This document shows positions 32,641 to 40,273 of a stretch of 64,000 nucleotides of DNA, piece by piece. The notes beneath the pieces were generated by a model. It saw nothing but the letters and a program-made list of their open reading frames with translations. It ran no database searches and was not told the origin of the DNA. The first letter of the stretch is position 1, and each line of letters starts with the position of its first letter. The translations under genes were made by a program, and so were the position numbers. This stretch comes from DASUPK01 sp963782345 (GTDB taxonomy: Bacteria > Actinomycetota > Thermoleophilia > Solirubrobacterales > 70-9), in NCBI GenBank assembly GCA_963782345.1, contig CAWAJF010000005.1, positions 248,001-312,000 of the forward strand. The letters are read 5' to 3'.

Positions 32641-34140
32641 TTACTTCCGGTGCTTCTTGTGCTTCCTGTGCTTCTTGTGCTTTTTCTTCTTCTTGCACTG
32701 CTTCTTGTGCTTCTTGTGCTTCTTGTGCTTCTTCTTGGACTCGGCGGCGCGGCGCTTGTGCTTCTTGTGCTTCTTCTTCTTGGCCTTGTGCTTCTTGCAC
32801 TTTTGGACTTTCGCGGCTCCGCATCCGTTCACGGTTGCCGCTGAGTCGATCGAGCTGGTGGCCCCGTTGTAGCCGGTGAAGTCGGCGTGGAACACCGGCG
32901 CCGGTGGCGCGCACAGATCCCGGGAGGTTCCAAGCAGCCCCGGTGGGTTCGTGAAGGTGAGCTGGAAGCGCGAGATCGGGATATCGGGGAGTCCGTTGAA
33001 GGTGACGGTGTTGGGGTTGATGGCGGTGGCGCCCTGCAGAAGCAGGTGGAGCTGGCCCTGCAGGTCGAGGCCGAGGTTGGGAAACGGCCCGCCGGTGCTC
33101 GTGACCAGCGAGACCGGGCCGCTGAGCGGCTGGCTGAGGAGCGGCGAGGTGGCCGTCGCCGAACCCACCACGGTGTTGGATGGGCAGCTGCTGGCCAGGA
33201 AGCTCGCCTGATCGCAATGGGCGCCGAAGAAGAGCGTCGCATTCGGGTTCAGGGCGCTCGGCACCGTGACCACGGCGTCGTGCAGCCCAGCCTCATCGTT
33301 GTCCTGGAGAATCGCGGTACTGGCTGTCGTCGGGACGCCGTTCGTCGTCTGGCCGGGGCCACCGACCTCTGCTGTGAATGCTGGCGAGAAGTCGAGGCCG
33401 CCGCAGTTCGTCGGCGTGAAGCTGGCCGAGCCTGTGCCGGTCGCACCGCTGTACGGCACGGCCGCGAAGCTCGTGGTCGCCGTGGAGCAGGAGGTCGGGT
33501 TGCGCATGAACGGCTTCCCCGTTCCCGGAGCGGTTCCGAAGAGCGTGATGTCCTGGGAGTTGATGGTGGTGTCGAACCCCTGGGTCTTGTTGGGGATGTC
33601 GTTGATCACCGTGTTGAGCCCGAAGTCGGGCCTGAGCTGCACGGCGGACTCGAGGATGATCGGCGGCAGGGGAAGCGTGAGCACGCCGAGGAGGTCCCCG
33701 GGTTGAAGCACGATCCCGAACCGGGCGGGCTCCCCAGGGTGTGGCGTCAGGTTGTAGAGCTTCCCTGAGACGGGAAGGGTGACGCCAAAGGGGGACACTA
33801 AGAGTGTGATCGTCGCGTTGGCGACGACCGCGCCCACCTGGGTGTTGGCCGGGCAGCCGTCGTTACCAGCCGTCGAGGAGTTGAGCTGGGCCTCCGTGCA
33901 TTGCGGGGTCGCGTTCGGGTCGCCGAGCTGCCCTGGCGGCAGCCCCACGGTCAGATCCTTCACCTGGCCGCCGCTGAAGTCCATGTGGAGGTGGAAGTCG
34001 CTGTGAGCCCCGGCCTGGGTGCTGGCCGGCTGCGCCACGAGGCCGCTCATGGTGATCGCCTGCGCCGATGCCGGGACGACCGCGAGCAGCGCTGCCGCTG
34101 CGATCAAGGTCCCGATCAGACGTCTTGGAGTCCGCCTCAT
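32641..34140 (-). CDS. Secreted protein with Lys/His-rich C-terminal tail
   Basis: 499 residues. Signal peptide MRRTPRRLIGTLIAAAALLAV-type ending ASAQA; no catalytic motif in the body, which is a beta-rich, Gly/Thr/Pro-rich extracellular region with scattered Cys (CTEAQLN, CPANTQVG, CDQASF, CPSNTVVG) that repeats loosely. The last 56 residues (444-499) are almost only Lys and His, with the islands CKKHK, RRAAESKKK and HKKH. ATG 34140 fits the signal peptide; the frame is open to 34278. Tail also seen in the LamG-like protein at 40274. Function unknown, surface role likely. Confidence 0.8.
   Translation of the reverse strand: MRRTPRRLIGTLIAAAALLAVVPASAQAITMSGLVAQPASTQAGAHSDFHLHMDFSGGQVKDLTVGLPPGQLGDPNATPQCTEAQLNSSTAGNDGCPANTQVGAVVANATITLLVSPFGVTLPVSGKLYNLTPHPGEPARFGIVLQPGDLLGVLTLPLPPIILESAVQLRPDFGLNTVINDIPNKTQGFDTTINSQDITLFGTAPGTGKPFMRNPTSCSTATTSFAAVPYSGATGTGSASFTPTNCGGLDFSPAFTAEVGGPGQTTNGVPTTASTAILQDNDEAGLHDAVVTVPSALNPNATLFFGAHCDQASFLASSCPSNTVVGSATATSPLLSQPLSGPVSLVTSTGGPFPNLGLDLQGQLHLLLQGATAINPNTVTFNGLPDIPISRFQLTFTNPPGLLGTSRDLCAPPAPVFHADFTGYNGATSSIDSAATVNGCGAAKVQKCKKHKAKKKKHKKHKRRAAESKKKHKKHKKHKKQCKKKKKHKKHRKHKKHRK
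32644..32811 (-). repeat. Low-complexity repeat encoding the Lys/His tail
   Basis: Tandem 9-12-nt units of the AAGAAGCACAAG type (reverse strand) encode KKHK repeats over 168 bp. Units keep the frame. Confidence 0.8.
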
Positions 34141-34225
34141 GCCTCTCCGTTCCTTTCCCCTGTGGCTTTCTTGCCGAAAGTACTGCCGGCCCCGGTGCCC
34201 GAAAGCGAGTATATGCAGATCCTCG

Positions 34226-34855
34226 TTATTCGCGCGACGGTTCGACCGGGTCCGGCCAATGCAGCGCCGTGGGCTCATCCCGCATGCGGATCACCTTGGC
34301 CGGGACGCCGCCGACGACCGCGTTGGCCGGAACATCTCGGGTGACCACCGAGTTCGTGCCCACGATCGCGTTGTCCCCGACCCTGACGCCCCGCAGGAAG
34401 CAGGCGCCGTAGCCGACCCAGACGTTCGACCCGACCACGCACTCGCGCGTGTAGATGCCCTGCCGGCGGATCGGGCGCTCGACCTCGACGACCCCGTGGT
34501 CGAAGTCGATGAACATCGCCCGGTCGGCGATCACGCACTGCTCGCCGATCCGCACGTGCTTGTACGAGGAGATCGTGCACTCCTGGCCGAAGACGGTCTT
34601 CGCACCGATCTCGACGACCCCCTCGTGGCTGCGGATCTTGGTGCCGTCGCCGATCCAGGAGAACCGGCCGAATCGGATCTCGGCGCCCTTCGCGATCTGG
34701 AGCTGGAGGTGCTTGCCGAAGAAGACGGGGCCGTCGGTCTGCCAGCGCCAGCCCGCCGGCGTCAGGAACCGGCGCCAGAGATAGCGCCAGTAGAGGCGCG
34801 CGTAGCGCCAGTTGAGCATGCCGTTGCGGCGCAGGAACCCGAGCAGGCGGAACAC
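34226..34855 (-). CDS. Hexapeptide-repeat acyltransferase
   Basis: 209 residues of left-handed beta-helix (LbH) type: IRFGRFSWIGDGTKIRSHEG, VEIGAKTVFGQECTIS, CVVGSNVWVGYGACFLRGVR and VGDNAIVGTNSVVTRDVP are the hexapeptide turns, ending VVGGVPAKVIR. Resembles sugar O-acetyltransferases (WbbJ/maltose acetyltransferase type) acting on surface glycans. GTG start with TAGAAT 8 nt upstream, leaderless. Divergent from meaB. Confidence 0.88.
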   Translation of the reverse strand: MFRLLGFLRRNGMLNWRYARLYWRYLWRRFLTPAGWRWQTDGPVFFGKHLQLQIAKGAEIRFGRFSWIGDGTKIRSHEGVVEIGAKTVFGQECTISSYKHVRIGEQCVIADRAMFIDFDHGVVEVERPIRRQGIYTRECVVGSNVWVGYGACFLRGVRVGDNAIVGTNSVVTRDVPANAVVGGVPAKVIRMRDEPTALHWPDPVEPSRE

Positions 34856-34863
34856 GGGCGGCG

Positions 34864-34869
34864 ATTCTA
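34864..34869 (-). promoter_or_regulatory. -10 box, leaderless promoter of the acyltransferase gene
   Basis: TAGAAT (reverse strand), 8 nt before GTG 34855. Faces the meaB -10 box 18 bp away. Confidence 0.5.
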
Positions 34870-34886
34870 GGTTCCGGGCAGCGGCC

Positions 34887-34892
34887 TAGACT
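34887..34892 (+). promoter_or_regulatory. -10 box, leaderless promoter of meaB
   Basis: TAGACT, 8 nt before GTG 34901; no ribosome site in the 45-bp divergent gap. Confidence 0.5.
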
Positions 34893-34900
34893 CAGCGGCC

Positions 34901-35854
34901 GTGGCGCAGAAGACCGAAGAGAGCCTCGCCGAGCGGCTCGTCGCCGGCGACAAGCGGGCGCTGGCGCGCGCGATAACCCTGATCGAGAACGACGATCCGG
35001 CCGGCTGGGAGCTCGTTCGCGAGGTCTTCCCACGCACCGGCAGGGCCCGGATCGTCGGGCTGACCGGGCCGCCCGGGGTGGGGAAGAGCACCCTGATCGG
35101 GGCGCTGACGGCCGAGATGCGCAAGTCCGACCGTCAGGTCGCCGTCCTCTCGATCGACCCGTCCAGCCCCTTCACCCGGGGCGCGCTGCTGGGTGATCGC
35201 ATCCGGCTCTCCGACCACTTCCTCGACGCCGGCGTCTTCATCCGCTCGATGGCCAGCCGCGGCGCTCTCGGCGGGCTCTCGGAGGCGACCCTGCAGGCCG
35301 CCCTGTTGATGGACGCCTCGGGCAAGGACGACGTCTTCATCGAGACCGTCGGGGTCGGTCAGGCCGAGATCGACATCGTCGACCACGGCGACACGATCGT
35401 CCTCGTCCTGATGCCGGGGTCCGGCGACTCGATCCAGGCGCTCAAGGCGGGGGTGATGGAGATACCGGACGTGATCGTGGTCAACAAGGCCGACCACCCG
35501 ATGACCGACACCATGATCCGCGAGATCCGGGGCGTGCTGTCGCTCGGGCCCGCGACCTCCTGGAGGGTCCCGATCGTGAAGACCGAGGCGGCCAAGGGCG
35601 AGGGCGTCGCCGAGCTGGCCGAGAAGATCACCGAGCACCGCGAGCACATCGAGGCCGAGGGCACCCTGGAGGAACGGCGGGCCCGGAACCTTCGCAACGA
35701 GGTGCTGGAGCTGGCAGCATCCCGGATGCGACGGCGGCTCGACGCGGCAGTCGCGGACGATGCGTCGGTCCGCGAGCTGCTCGACCGGGTCGTCAAGCGA
35801 GAGATCGATCCGGCCAGCGCGGCCAAGGACCTATTGGAGCGGGAGGATGGCTGA
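34901..35854 (+). CDS. meaB: Methylmalonyl-CoA mutase-associated GTPase MeaB
   Basis: G3E-type GTPase that loads and protects the B12 cofactor of acyl-CoA mutases. IVGLTGPPGVGKSTLIGALT (P-loop), VLSIDPSSPFTRGALLGDRIRL (the switch, MeaB-specific), VFIETVGVGQAEIDIVD and NKAD (G4). 317 residues, normal length. The mutase it should serve is encoded 11 kb away (45932 and 49272). Its 3' end overlaps the next small gene by 8 bp. Confidence 0.95.
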   Translation: MAQKTEESLAERLVAGDKRALARAITLIENDDPAGWELVREVFPRTGRARIVGLTGPPGVGKSTLIGALTAEMRKSDRQVAVLSIDPSSPFTRGALLGDRIRLSDHFLDAGVFIRSMASRGALGGLSEATLQAALLMDASGKDDVFIETVGVGQAEIDIVDHGDTIVLVLMPGSGDSIQALKAGVMEIPDVIVVNKADHPMTDTMIREIRGVLSLGPATSWRVPIVKTEAAKGEGVAELAEKITEHREHIEAEGTLEERRARNLRNEVLELAASRMRRRLDAAVADDASVRELLDRVVKREIDPASAAKDLLEREDG

Positions 35855-36290
35855 AGCCGAGGCAAAGACCGAGTCGGAGACGGAGGCGTCGAAGAGCGGC
35901 GAGCCGGCCCTGCCGGGCCTCGACGAGGCGCGCGCGTGGGAGGGGCTCCAGATCGACGGCCTGGGCAACAAGACGCTCGGCCGGATCGCCGGGATCCACG
36001 TCGACGCGGCGGACGGCCAGCCGCGCTGGGTGTTGATCCGCATCGGGCCCCTCGCGGGCTGCACCGCGATCCCCTGCGAGCATGTCGCGGAGGGCGCCGG
36101 GCGCCTCTGGGCGGCCTACGAGCGCGACTGGATCCGCGAGGCGCCGCGCTTCCGCCCGAACGAGTCCCTGACCGCCCTGCAGGAGCTGGAGCTCTGCGCC
36201 CACTGGGGCATTCGGGAAAAGAATGGCCGCGCGGCCGAGGTCGCCGAGCAGGGCGCGGAGGAGATCACCGCCGTCCCCGCCGAGGAGTAG
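35847..36290 (+). CDS. PRC-barrel-like small protein
   Basis: 147 residues. A Glu/Ala-rich start (about 30 residues) leads to a compact beta domain, ARAWEGLQIDGLGNKTLGR and HVDAADGQPRWVLIRIG, of PRC-barrel character, and an acidic Ala/Glu end. No catalytic motif. Overlaps meaB by 8 bp; GGAG at 35837-35840 sets ATG 35847. Link with MeaB is only positional. Confidence 0.6.
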   Translation: MAEAEAKTESETEASKSGEPALPGLDEARAWEGLQIDGLGNKTLGRIAGIHVDAADGQPRWVLIRIGPLAGCTAIPCEHVAEGAGRLWAAYERDWIREAPRFRPNESLTALQELELCAHWGIREKNGRAAEVAEQGAEEITAVPAEE

Positions 36291-36323
36291 TTGCGGTAGC
36301 GGTTCCGCAGAGCCGATACCAGC

Positions 36324-37241
36324 TCAATTGTCTGGGCCCATCGTGGTTGCAGCCGGCGCGGCGCCCTCGTCGTGCGGATTGGCGACTCGGTGCGGCGCGG
36401 GGATCAGGGCCGCCCCTGCGATGACGAGTGCGAACGCAATCATCCTTCCGGCGATCGCCACCGCCCCGGTCCCGATCGAGTCACGGAAGACCAGGACGCC
36501 GCCGATGATTGCGACGAGGTTGGCCGCTATCGAGGTGAGCGCGATGACTTCGACGCCCGGTCCGATCTGCAGGCCGCGGGCCGAGGCATAGAAGGCGATC
36601 AGCGAGGCGGCCAGCGCCGCGAACGCCCACGGGCTGACCAGCTCGAGCACCCCGCCCTGAACGGCGTGGGTGAGGAACTTGAGCGCGATGTCGGAGATCC
36701 CGAACAGAGCGCCGGCAGCCGCGCCGAGGAGCAGGCCCTCCCTTGCCTGCAGGACGCGGAGGCGGCCGGCCATCACAGCAACTCCCGTGGCGAGCAGAAG
36801 GACGGTGCATTCGACGGTGATCAAGGCTGCCAGCGCGTATCCCGGAGGGTGCGTGGGCTGGGACCCTTGGGTGATCCCGATGACCGCAAGCCCTGCCGCC
36901 GTGATCACCAGGCCGATCCACTGCCGGCGACCGAGGTGAAAGCCGAAGAACCGCTCGGCGAGCACGGCGAGAAAGACCAGTCCGGCTGAGAGCACGGCCT
37001 GTACGACCGACAACGGTGCCAGCGCGAGGGCGCCAACGTGGAGCCCCCAGGCCCCCAATGCCACCAGCCAGCCCACCGCGAACCACTTGGAGCGGAAAAG
37101 CTCGGCGGCGCTTCGCAGCGGGTGCCAGACGCGCACGGCCGGCGCCGAGACCGCGCCGCGCTGCTTGAACAGAAAGGAGACGCTCGTAGCGAGCGCGCAG
37201 GCCAGGGCAAGCGCGAGTCCGAATGTCACAGCACGAGGCAT
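36324..37241 (-). CDS. DMT-superfamily (EamA-like) transporter
   Basis: 305-residue membrane protein with nine to ten hydrophobic helices, including VTFGLALALACALATSVSFLF, APLSVVQAVLSAGLVFLAVL and VIALTSIAANLVAIIGGVLV. The two repeats and LSVVQ-type motifs are typical of EamA/NIPA-like carriers of the drug/metabolite superfamily. Substrate unknown. Convergent with the PRC-barrel gene. Confidence 0.82.
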   Translation of the reverse strand: MPRAVTFGLALALACALATSVSFLFKQRGAVSAPAVRVWHPLRSAAELFRSKWFAVGWLVALGAWGLHVGALALAPLSVVQAVLSAGLVFLAVLAERFFGFHLGRRQWIGLVITAAGLAVIGITQGSQPTHPPGYALAALITVECTVLLLATGVAVMAGRLRVLQAREGLLLGAAAGALFGISDIALKFLTHAVQGGVLELVSPWAFAALAASLIAFYASARGLQIGPGVEVIALTSIAANLVAIIGGVLVFRDSIGTGAVAIAGRMIAFALVIAGAALIPAPHRVANPHDEGAAPAATTMGPDN

Positions 37242-37348
37242 CTTTCTCCAACGGACGCCATGCCTGCCGGCCGGTCGCCCGCTATGAAAGGAGGCGTGCT
37301 CGCGAGCCCACCCAGGGCCGTCAAGGGCAGCTAACCGGAGGTCGGCGG

Positions 37349-38494
37349 CTACACGCCGAGCTGCCGGGCGATCACCATCTGCTGCACCTCGTCGGTGCCC
37401 TCGCCGATGGTGAGGATCTTCGCGTCGCGGTAGAAGCGGCAGACCGGGTACTCCTCGATGTAGCCGTAGCCGCCGTGGATCTGGACGGCCTCCTCGGTGG
37501 CCCGGACCGCGAGACGGCCGGTGATCAGCTTCGCCTGAGCCGCGGTCAGCGTGAAGCTCTCGCCGCGGTCCTTGAGGATCGCCGCGCGGTAGACGAGCAG
37601 GCGCGCCGCCTCGATCTGGGCGGAGAGGTCGGCGATCTTCGCCTGGATCGCCTGGAACTTGCCGATCGGCTGCCCGAAGGCGTGCCGCTCATTTGCGTAT
37701 GAGATCGCCTCGTCGAGGGCGCCCTGCGCAAGGCCGACGCCCATCGCCGCCACGCCGATGCGCCCGCCGTCGAGGATCGCCAGGAACTGCTTGAAGCCGC
37801 TGCCGCGCGGTCCGAGAAGGTTGCCCTCCGGGACGCGGCAGTCCTCGAAGCTCAGCGGGCGGGTATCGGAGGCGTTCCAGCCCATCTTCCGGTAGGGCTC
37901 GCCCGCCTCGAACCCGGGCGTCCCGTTCGGGACGATCAGGTTGGAGATCTCCTTGCTGCCGTTCTCCTGGCCGGTGACCGCCGTGATCGTCACGCAGCCG
38001 GAGATCTCGGTGCCGGCGTTCGTGATGAACTGCTTGGCGCCGTTCACTACCCAGTGGCCGTCCTCGAGCGCCGCGCGGGTATGGGTGTTGCCGGCGTCGG
38101 ATCCGGCCTCGGGCTCGGTCAGCCCGAAGGCCGCCAGCTTCTTGCCGCTGCAGAGCTGTGGCAGCCAGTCCTCCTTCTGCTCGTCGGTGCCCCAGAGGTA
38201 GACCGGCATCGTCCCGAGTGACGTGTGCGCGGCCATCGTGATCGCCACCGAGGAATCGATCCGGGTGAGCTCCTCGACCGCCAGGACATAGGCGAGCGTG
38301 TCGGCCCCGCCGCCGCCGTACTCCTCGGGGAAGGGGATGCCCATCAGCCCGAGCCCGGCCATCTTCGCGACGAGCTCGTATGGGAAGGCCTTCGTTCGGT
38401 CGAGCTCCTCGGCCACGGGCGCCACCTCCTGCCGGGCGAAGTCGCGAACGGTGTCGCGCAGCAGGCGCTGCTCGTCGGAGAGATCGAAGTCCAT
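37349..38494 (-). CDS. Acyl-CoA dehydrogenase
   Basis: FAD enzyme for the first step of beta-oxidation or branched-chain acyl-CoA oxidation; passes electrons to the ETF encoded at 51284-53044. 381 residues: MDFDLSDEQRLLRDTVRDFA, AFGLTEPEAGSD (FAD binding), QKEDWLP-type, QAIQAKIADLSAQIEAARLL, IHGGYGYIEEYPVCRFYRD and LTIGEGTDEVQ with the catalytic Glu region. The motif usually ends PVER; here it is PVCR. Normal length. Confidence 0.93.
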   Translation of the reverse strand: MDFDLSDEQRLLRDTVRDFARQEVAPVAEELDRTKAFPYELVAKMAGLGLMGIPFPEEYGGGGADTLAYVLAVEELTRIDSSVAITMAAHTSLGTMPVYLWGTDEQKEDWLPQLCSGKKLAAFGLTEPEAGSDAGNTHTRAALEDGHWVVNGAKQFITNAGTEISGCVTITAVTGQENGSKEISNLIVPNGTPGFEAGEPYRKMGWNASDTRPLSFEDCRVPEGNLLGPRGSGFKQFLAILDGGRIGVAAMGVGLAQGALDEAISYANERHAFGQPIGKFQAIQAKIADLSAQIEAARLLVYRAAILKDRGESFTLTAAQAKLITGRLAVRATEEAVQIHGGYGYIEEYPVCRFYRDAKILTIGEGTDEVQQMVIARQLGV

Positions 38495-38521
38495 GGGCGG
38501 CGGGGGAGTCTAGGACGCCGA

Positions 38522-39007
38522 CTACGCCGCAGCTTTGAGGGACTCGAGGGCAGCCTTCATCCCCGGCCCGTCGACGGCGCGGGCCTCGCGGACCGTGAGG
38601 TGCTTCCCGCACTTGGTGCAGATCCGCCGGTCGTCGATCTCGCCGCCGCATTCGCCCTTGTGGACGACGATCGAGGGCCGGCCACCGGGCAGCGGCTCGT
38701 GCTTGTCGCCCCAGAACATCAGGGAGACCATCGTGGGCCAGAGGTCGAGACCCTTCTCGGTCAGGAAGTACTCGTAGCGCTCGGGGCGCTCGCTGTAGGG
38801 ACGGCGCTCGAGGATTCCCTCGTCGACGAGGCGCTGCAGGCGGGCGGTGAGGACGTTGCGCGCCACCCCCAGGGACTTCTGCATCTCGGAGAACTTCCGG
38901 TTGCCGTTGAAGACCTCGCGGATGACGAGGATCGTCCAGCGCTCGCCGATCATCTCCAGGGTGCGGGCGATGGAGCAGATCTGCCCCTCGTATTCGTTGC
39001 CGAGCAT
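38522..39007 (-). CDS. HxlR-family regulator with C-terminal zinc ribbon
   Basis: 161 residues. MLGNEYEGQICSIARTLEMIGERWTILVIREVFNGNRKFSEM is the HxlR winged helix with the conserved Cys; VARNVLTARLQRLVDEGILERR is the recognition region. The last third, ECGGEIDDRRICTKCGKHLTVRE, adds a Cys-rich ribbon (C..CTKC). ATG 39007 is chosen; an upstream extension is a shadow. A -10 box GAACAT and -35 TTGCAT overlap a palindrome shared with the divergent gene, so it may be autoregulated. Confidence 0.88.
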   Translation of the reverse strand: MLGNEYEGQICSIARTLEMIGERWTILVIREVFNGNRKFSEMQKSLGVARNVLTARLQRLVDEGILERRPYSERPERYEYFLTEKGLDLWPTMVSLMFWGDKHEPLPGGRPSIVVHKGECGGEIDDRRICTKCGKHLTVREARAVDGPGMKAALESLKAAA

Positions 39008-39014
39008 CACTGTG

Positions 39015-39043
39015 ATGTTCGCACACTCGGTTGCGTCATGCAA
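39015..39043 (-). promoter_or_regulatory. Promoter of the second HxlR gene
   Basis: TTGCAT (39043-39038) and GAACAT (39020-39015) on the reverse strand with 17-nt spacing, and ATG 7 nt further, so leaderless. Confidence 0.4.
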
Positions 39044-39044
39044 C
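39030..39044. promoter_or_regulatory. Candidate HxlR operator 1
   Basis: Palindrome GTTGC-GTCAT-GCAAC overlapping the -35 regions of both divergent promoters. Confidence 0.55.
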
Positions 39045-39059
39045 TCACGCTGATAGGGT
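39031..39059 (+). promoter_or_regulatory. Promoter towards the thioesterase gene
   Basis: TTGCGT (39031-39036) and TAGGGT (39054-39059), 17-nt spacing; the -35 lies inside operator 1. Confidence 0.4.
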
Positions 39060-39072
39060 CGGCGTCGTTGGA

Positions 39073-39087
39073 GTTGCGTGAAGCAAC
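39073..39087. promoter_or_regulatory. Candidate HxlR operator 2
   Basis: Palindrome GTTGC-GTGAA-GCAAC, the same arms as operator 1, centred 43 bp away and just downstream of the predicted forward start. Confidence 0.55.
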
Positions 39088-39112
39088 CGACGAAACCGAA
39101 AGAGGCGCGGTC

Positions 39113-39274
39113 ATGAGAGCACTGCGAATCGAGTTCCATCCAGAGCAGGTCAGGATCAGCTCCGAGGAGATCCTCGCCGACCTTCGCTATCCGGTCCGCC
39201 GGGACCGCGAGAACGGCGGGCGCAGGCGCGCCCGCAATGCGAGGGCGCGCCGTGAGGCGCAACCCGTTTCATGA
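39113..39274 (+). CDS. Possible small basic protein, 53 residues
   Basis: MRALRIEFHPEQVRISSEEI then a strongly basic end (RRRARNARARREAQ). First open frame downstream of the HxlR-controlled promoter; it would end 10 nt before the thioesterase start. No recognised domain and no clear ribosome site (GAGGCG). May instead be leader sequence. Confidence 0.35.
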   Translation: MRALRIEFHPEQVRISSEEILADLRYPVRRDRENGGRRRARNARARREAQPVS

Positions 39275-39284
39275 GGGGCAGGGC

Positions 39285-39827
39285 TTGAGCACCCCCGCGG
39301 CGGAGGCGGCAGGCGCCTTCGCGGAGAGCTCGCCCGGGATCACCCGCACCAGGACGCTCACCTGGCAGGACCCTCTGCCATCCGCGGCCGCCGGAGCCCA
39401 GATGGCCGGGCTCGACTATGTCCGGGCGGTCCAATCGGGCGAGATCCCCCCGCCGCCGATCGCCGTGGTGATGAACTTCTCCATCGCGGAGCTGGAGGAG
39501 GGGAGAGCCGTTTTCATCGGCGAGCCCGGTGAGGAGCACTACAACCCGATCGGTGTCGTGCACGGTGGCTATGCCTCGACCATCCTCGACTCCGCCCTCG
39601 GCTGTGCGGTGCACACGACCCTTCCCGTCGGCGTCGGCTACACCAGCCAGACGCTCGAGGTGAAGTACCTGCGGCCGATCACCCGGGACACCGGGGCCGT
39701 CCGCAGCGAGGCCGACGTCATCCATCGTGGCCGGAAGACAGCCACCTCCGAAGCGAAGCTGACCTCCGTCGAGACGGGCAAGCTGCTCGCGACCGGGACC
39801 AGCACCTGCTTGATCTTCGAGCCCTAG
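39285..39827 (+). CDS. PaaI-type hotdog acyl-CoA thioesterase
   Basis: 180 residues. NPIGVVHGGYASTILDSALG carries the HGG active-site signature of PaaI thioesterases, followed by GYTSQTLEVKYLRPI and the TSEAKLT strand. Hydrolyses small or aromatic acyl-CoAs. I prefer TTG 39285 (MSTPAAEAAG), with GAGGGG 10 nt upstream, over ATG 39237, which overlaps the small upstream frame. Probably controlled by the divergent HxlR regulator. Confidence 0.88.
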   Translation: MSTPAAEAAGAFAESSPGITRTRTLTWQDPLPSAAAGAQMAGLDYVRAVQSGEIPPPPIAVVMNFSIAELEEGRAVFIGEPGEEHYNPIGVVHGGYASTILDSALGCAVHTTLPVGVGYTSQTLEVKYLRPITRDTGAVRSEADVIHRGRKTATSEAKLTSVETGKLLATGTSTCLIFEP

Positions 39828-39834
39828 CCGCGCC

Positions 39835-39840
39835 TACGAT
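39835..39840 (+). promoter_or_regulatory. -10 box, leaderless promoter at 39847
   Basis: TACGAT, 6 nt before GTG 39847. Confidence 0.35.
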
Positions 39841-39846
39841 CGGGGT

Positions 39847-40272
39847 GTGAGTGCAAACGGCAGGGTCCCCACGATCCGCCTCGGCCGGATGGTCGAGGAC
39901 GGAGTCGCCCCGAGCATCTTCGGGCTGATCGAGCGCGGGATCGCCCGCGAGCCCGAGCTTGCCGCGCAGATGAGGGGCCGCGTCGTCTTCCGCTTCGCCG
40001 AGGACTTCTCGCCGTTGCGCATCCACTTCAAGCCGCGCAGCGTGGTCGTCGAGGACGGCGACTCGCGCAAGCCGGATCTCGTGATCACCGGCCGCCTCCC
40101 GGACATCGTCCACTTCGCGACGGTGCCGACCCTGCAGGGGCGTTTTCACGGTGTCCCGGACCCCCGGCACCGCCACGGTCGCCGCGCCCTTGGGCGGATC
40201 GCCAGCGGCCGGGTCAGGATCGAGGGCGATCGGGTGCTCGGCCGGCGCCTGCTGCGTCTGCTCGCGGTCTAG
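39847..40272 (+). CDS. SCP2-like sterol/lipid carrier protein
   Basis: 141 residues. ELAAQMRGRVVFRFAEDFSPLRIHFKPRSVVVEDGDSRKPDLVITGRL resembles the SCP2 beta sheet that makes a lipid-binding groove; the segment ITGRLPDIVHF is typical of such domains. C-terminus is Arg-rich. No enzymatic motif. Lies between the thioesterase and a convergent secreted protein, one base apart; role in lipid or acyl-CoA transfer is inferred. Confidence 0.65.
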   Translation: MSANGRVPTIRLGRMVEDGVAPSIFGLIERGIAREPELAAQMRGRVVFRFAEDFSPLRIHFKPRSVVVEDGDSRKPDLVITGRLPDIVHFATVPTLQGRFHGVPDPRHRHGRRALGRIASGRVRIEGDRVLGRRLLRLLAV

Positions 40273-40273
40273 C

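Noticed and set aside
36292..36309. Terminator between the PRC-barrel gene and the DMT transporter
   Set aside because: Only a 5-bp TGCGG/CCGCA stem with an 8-nt loop and no T-run.
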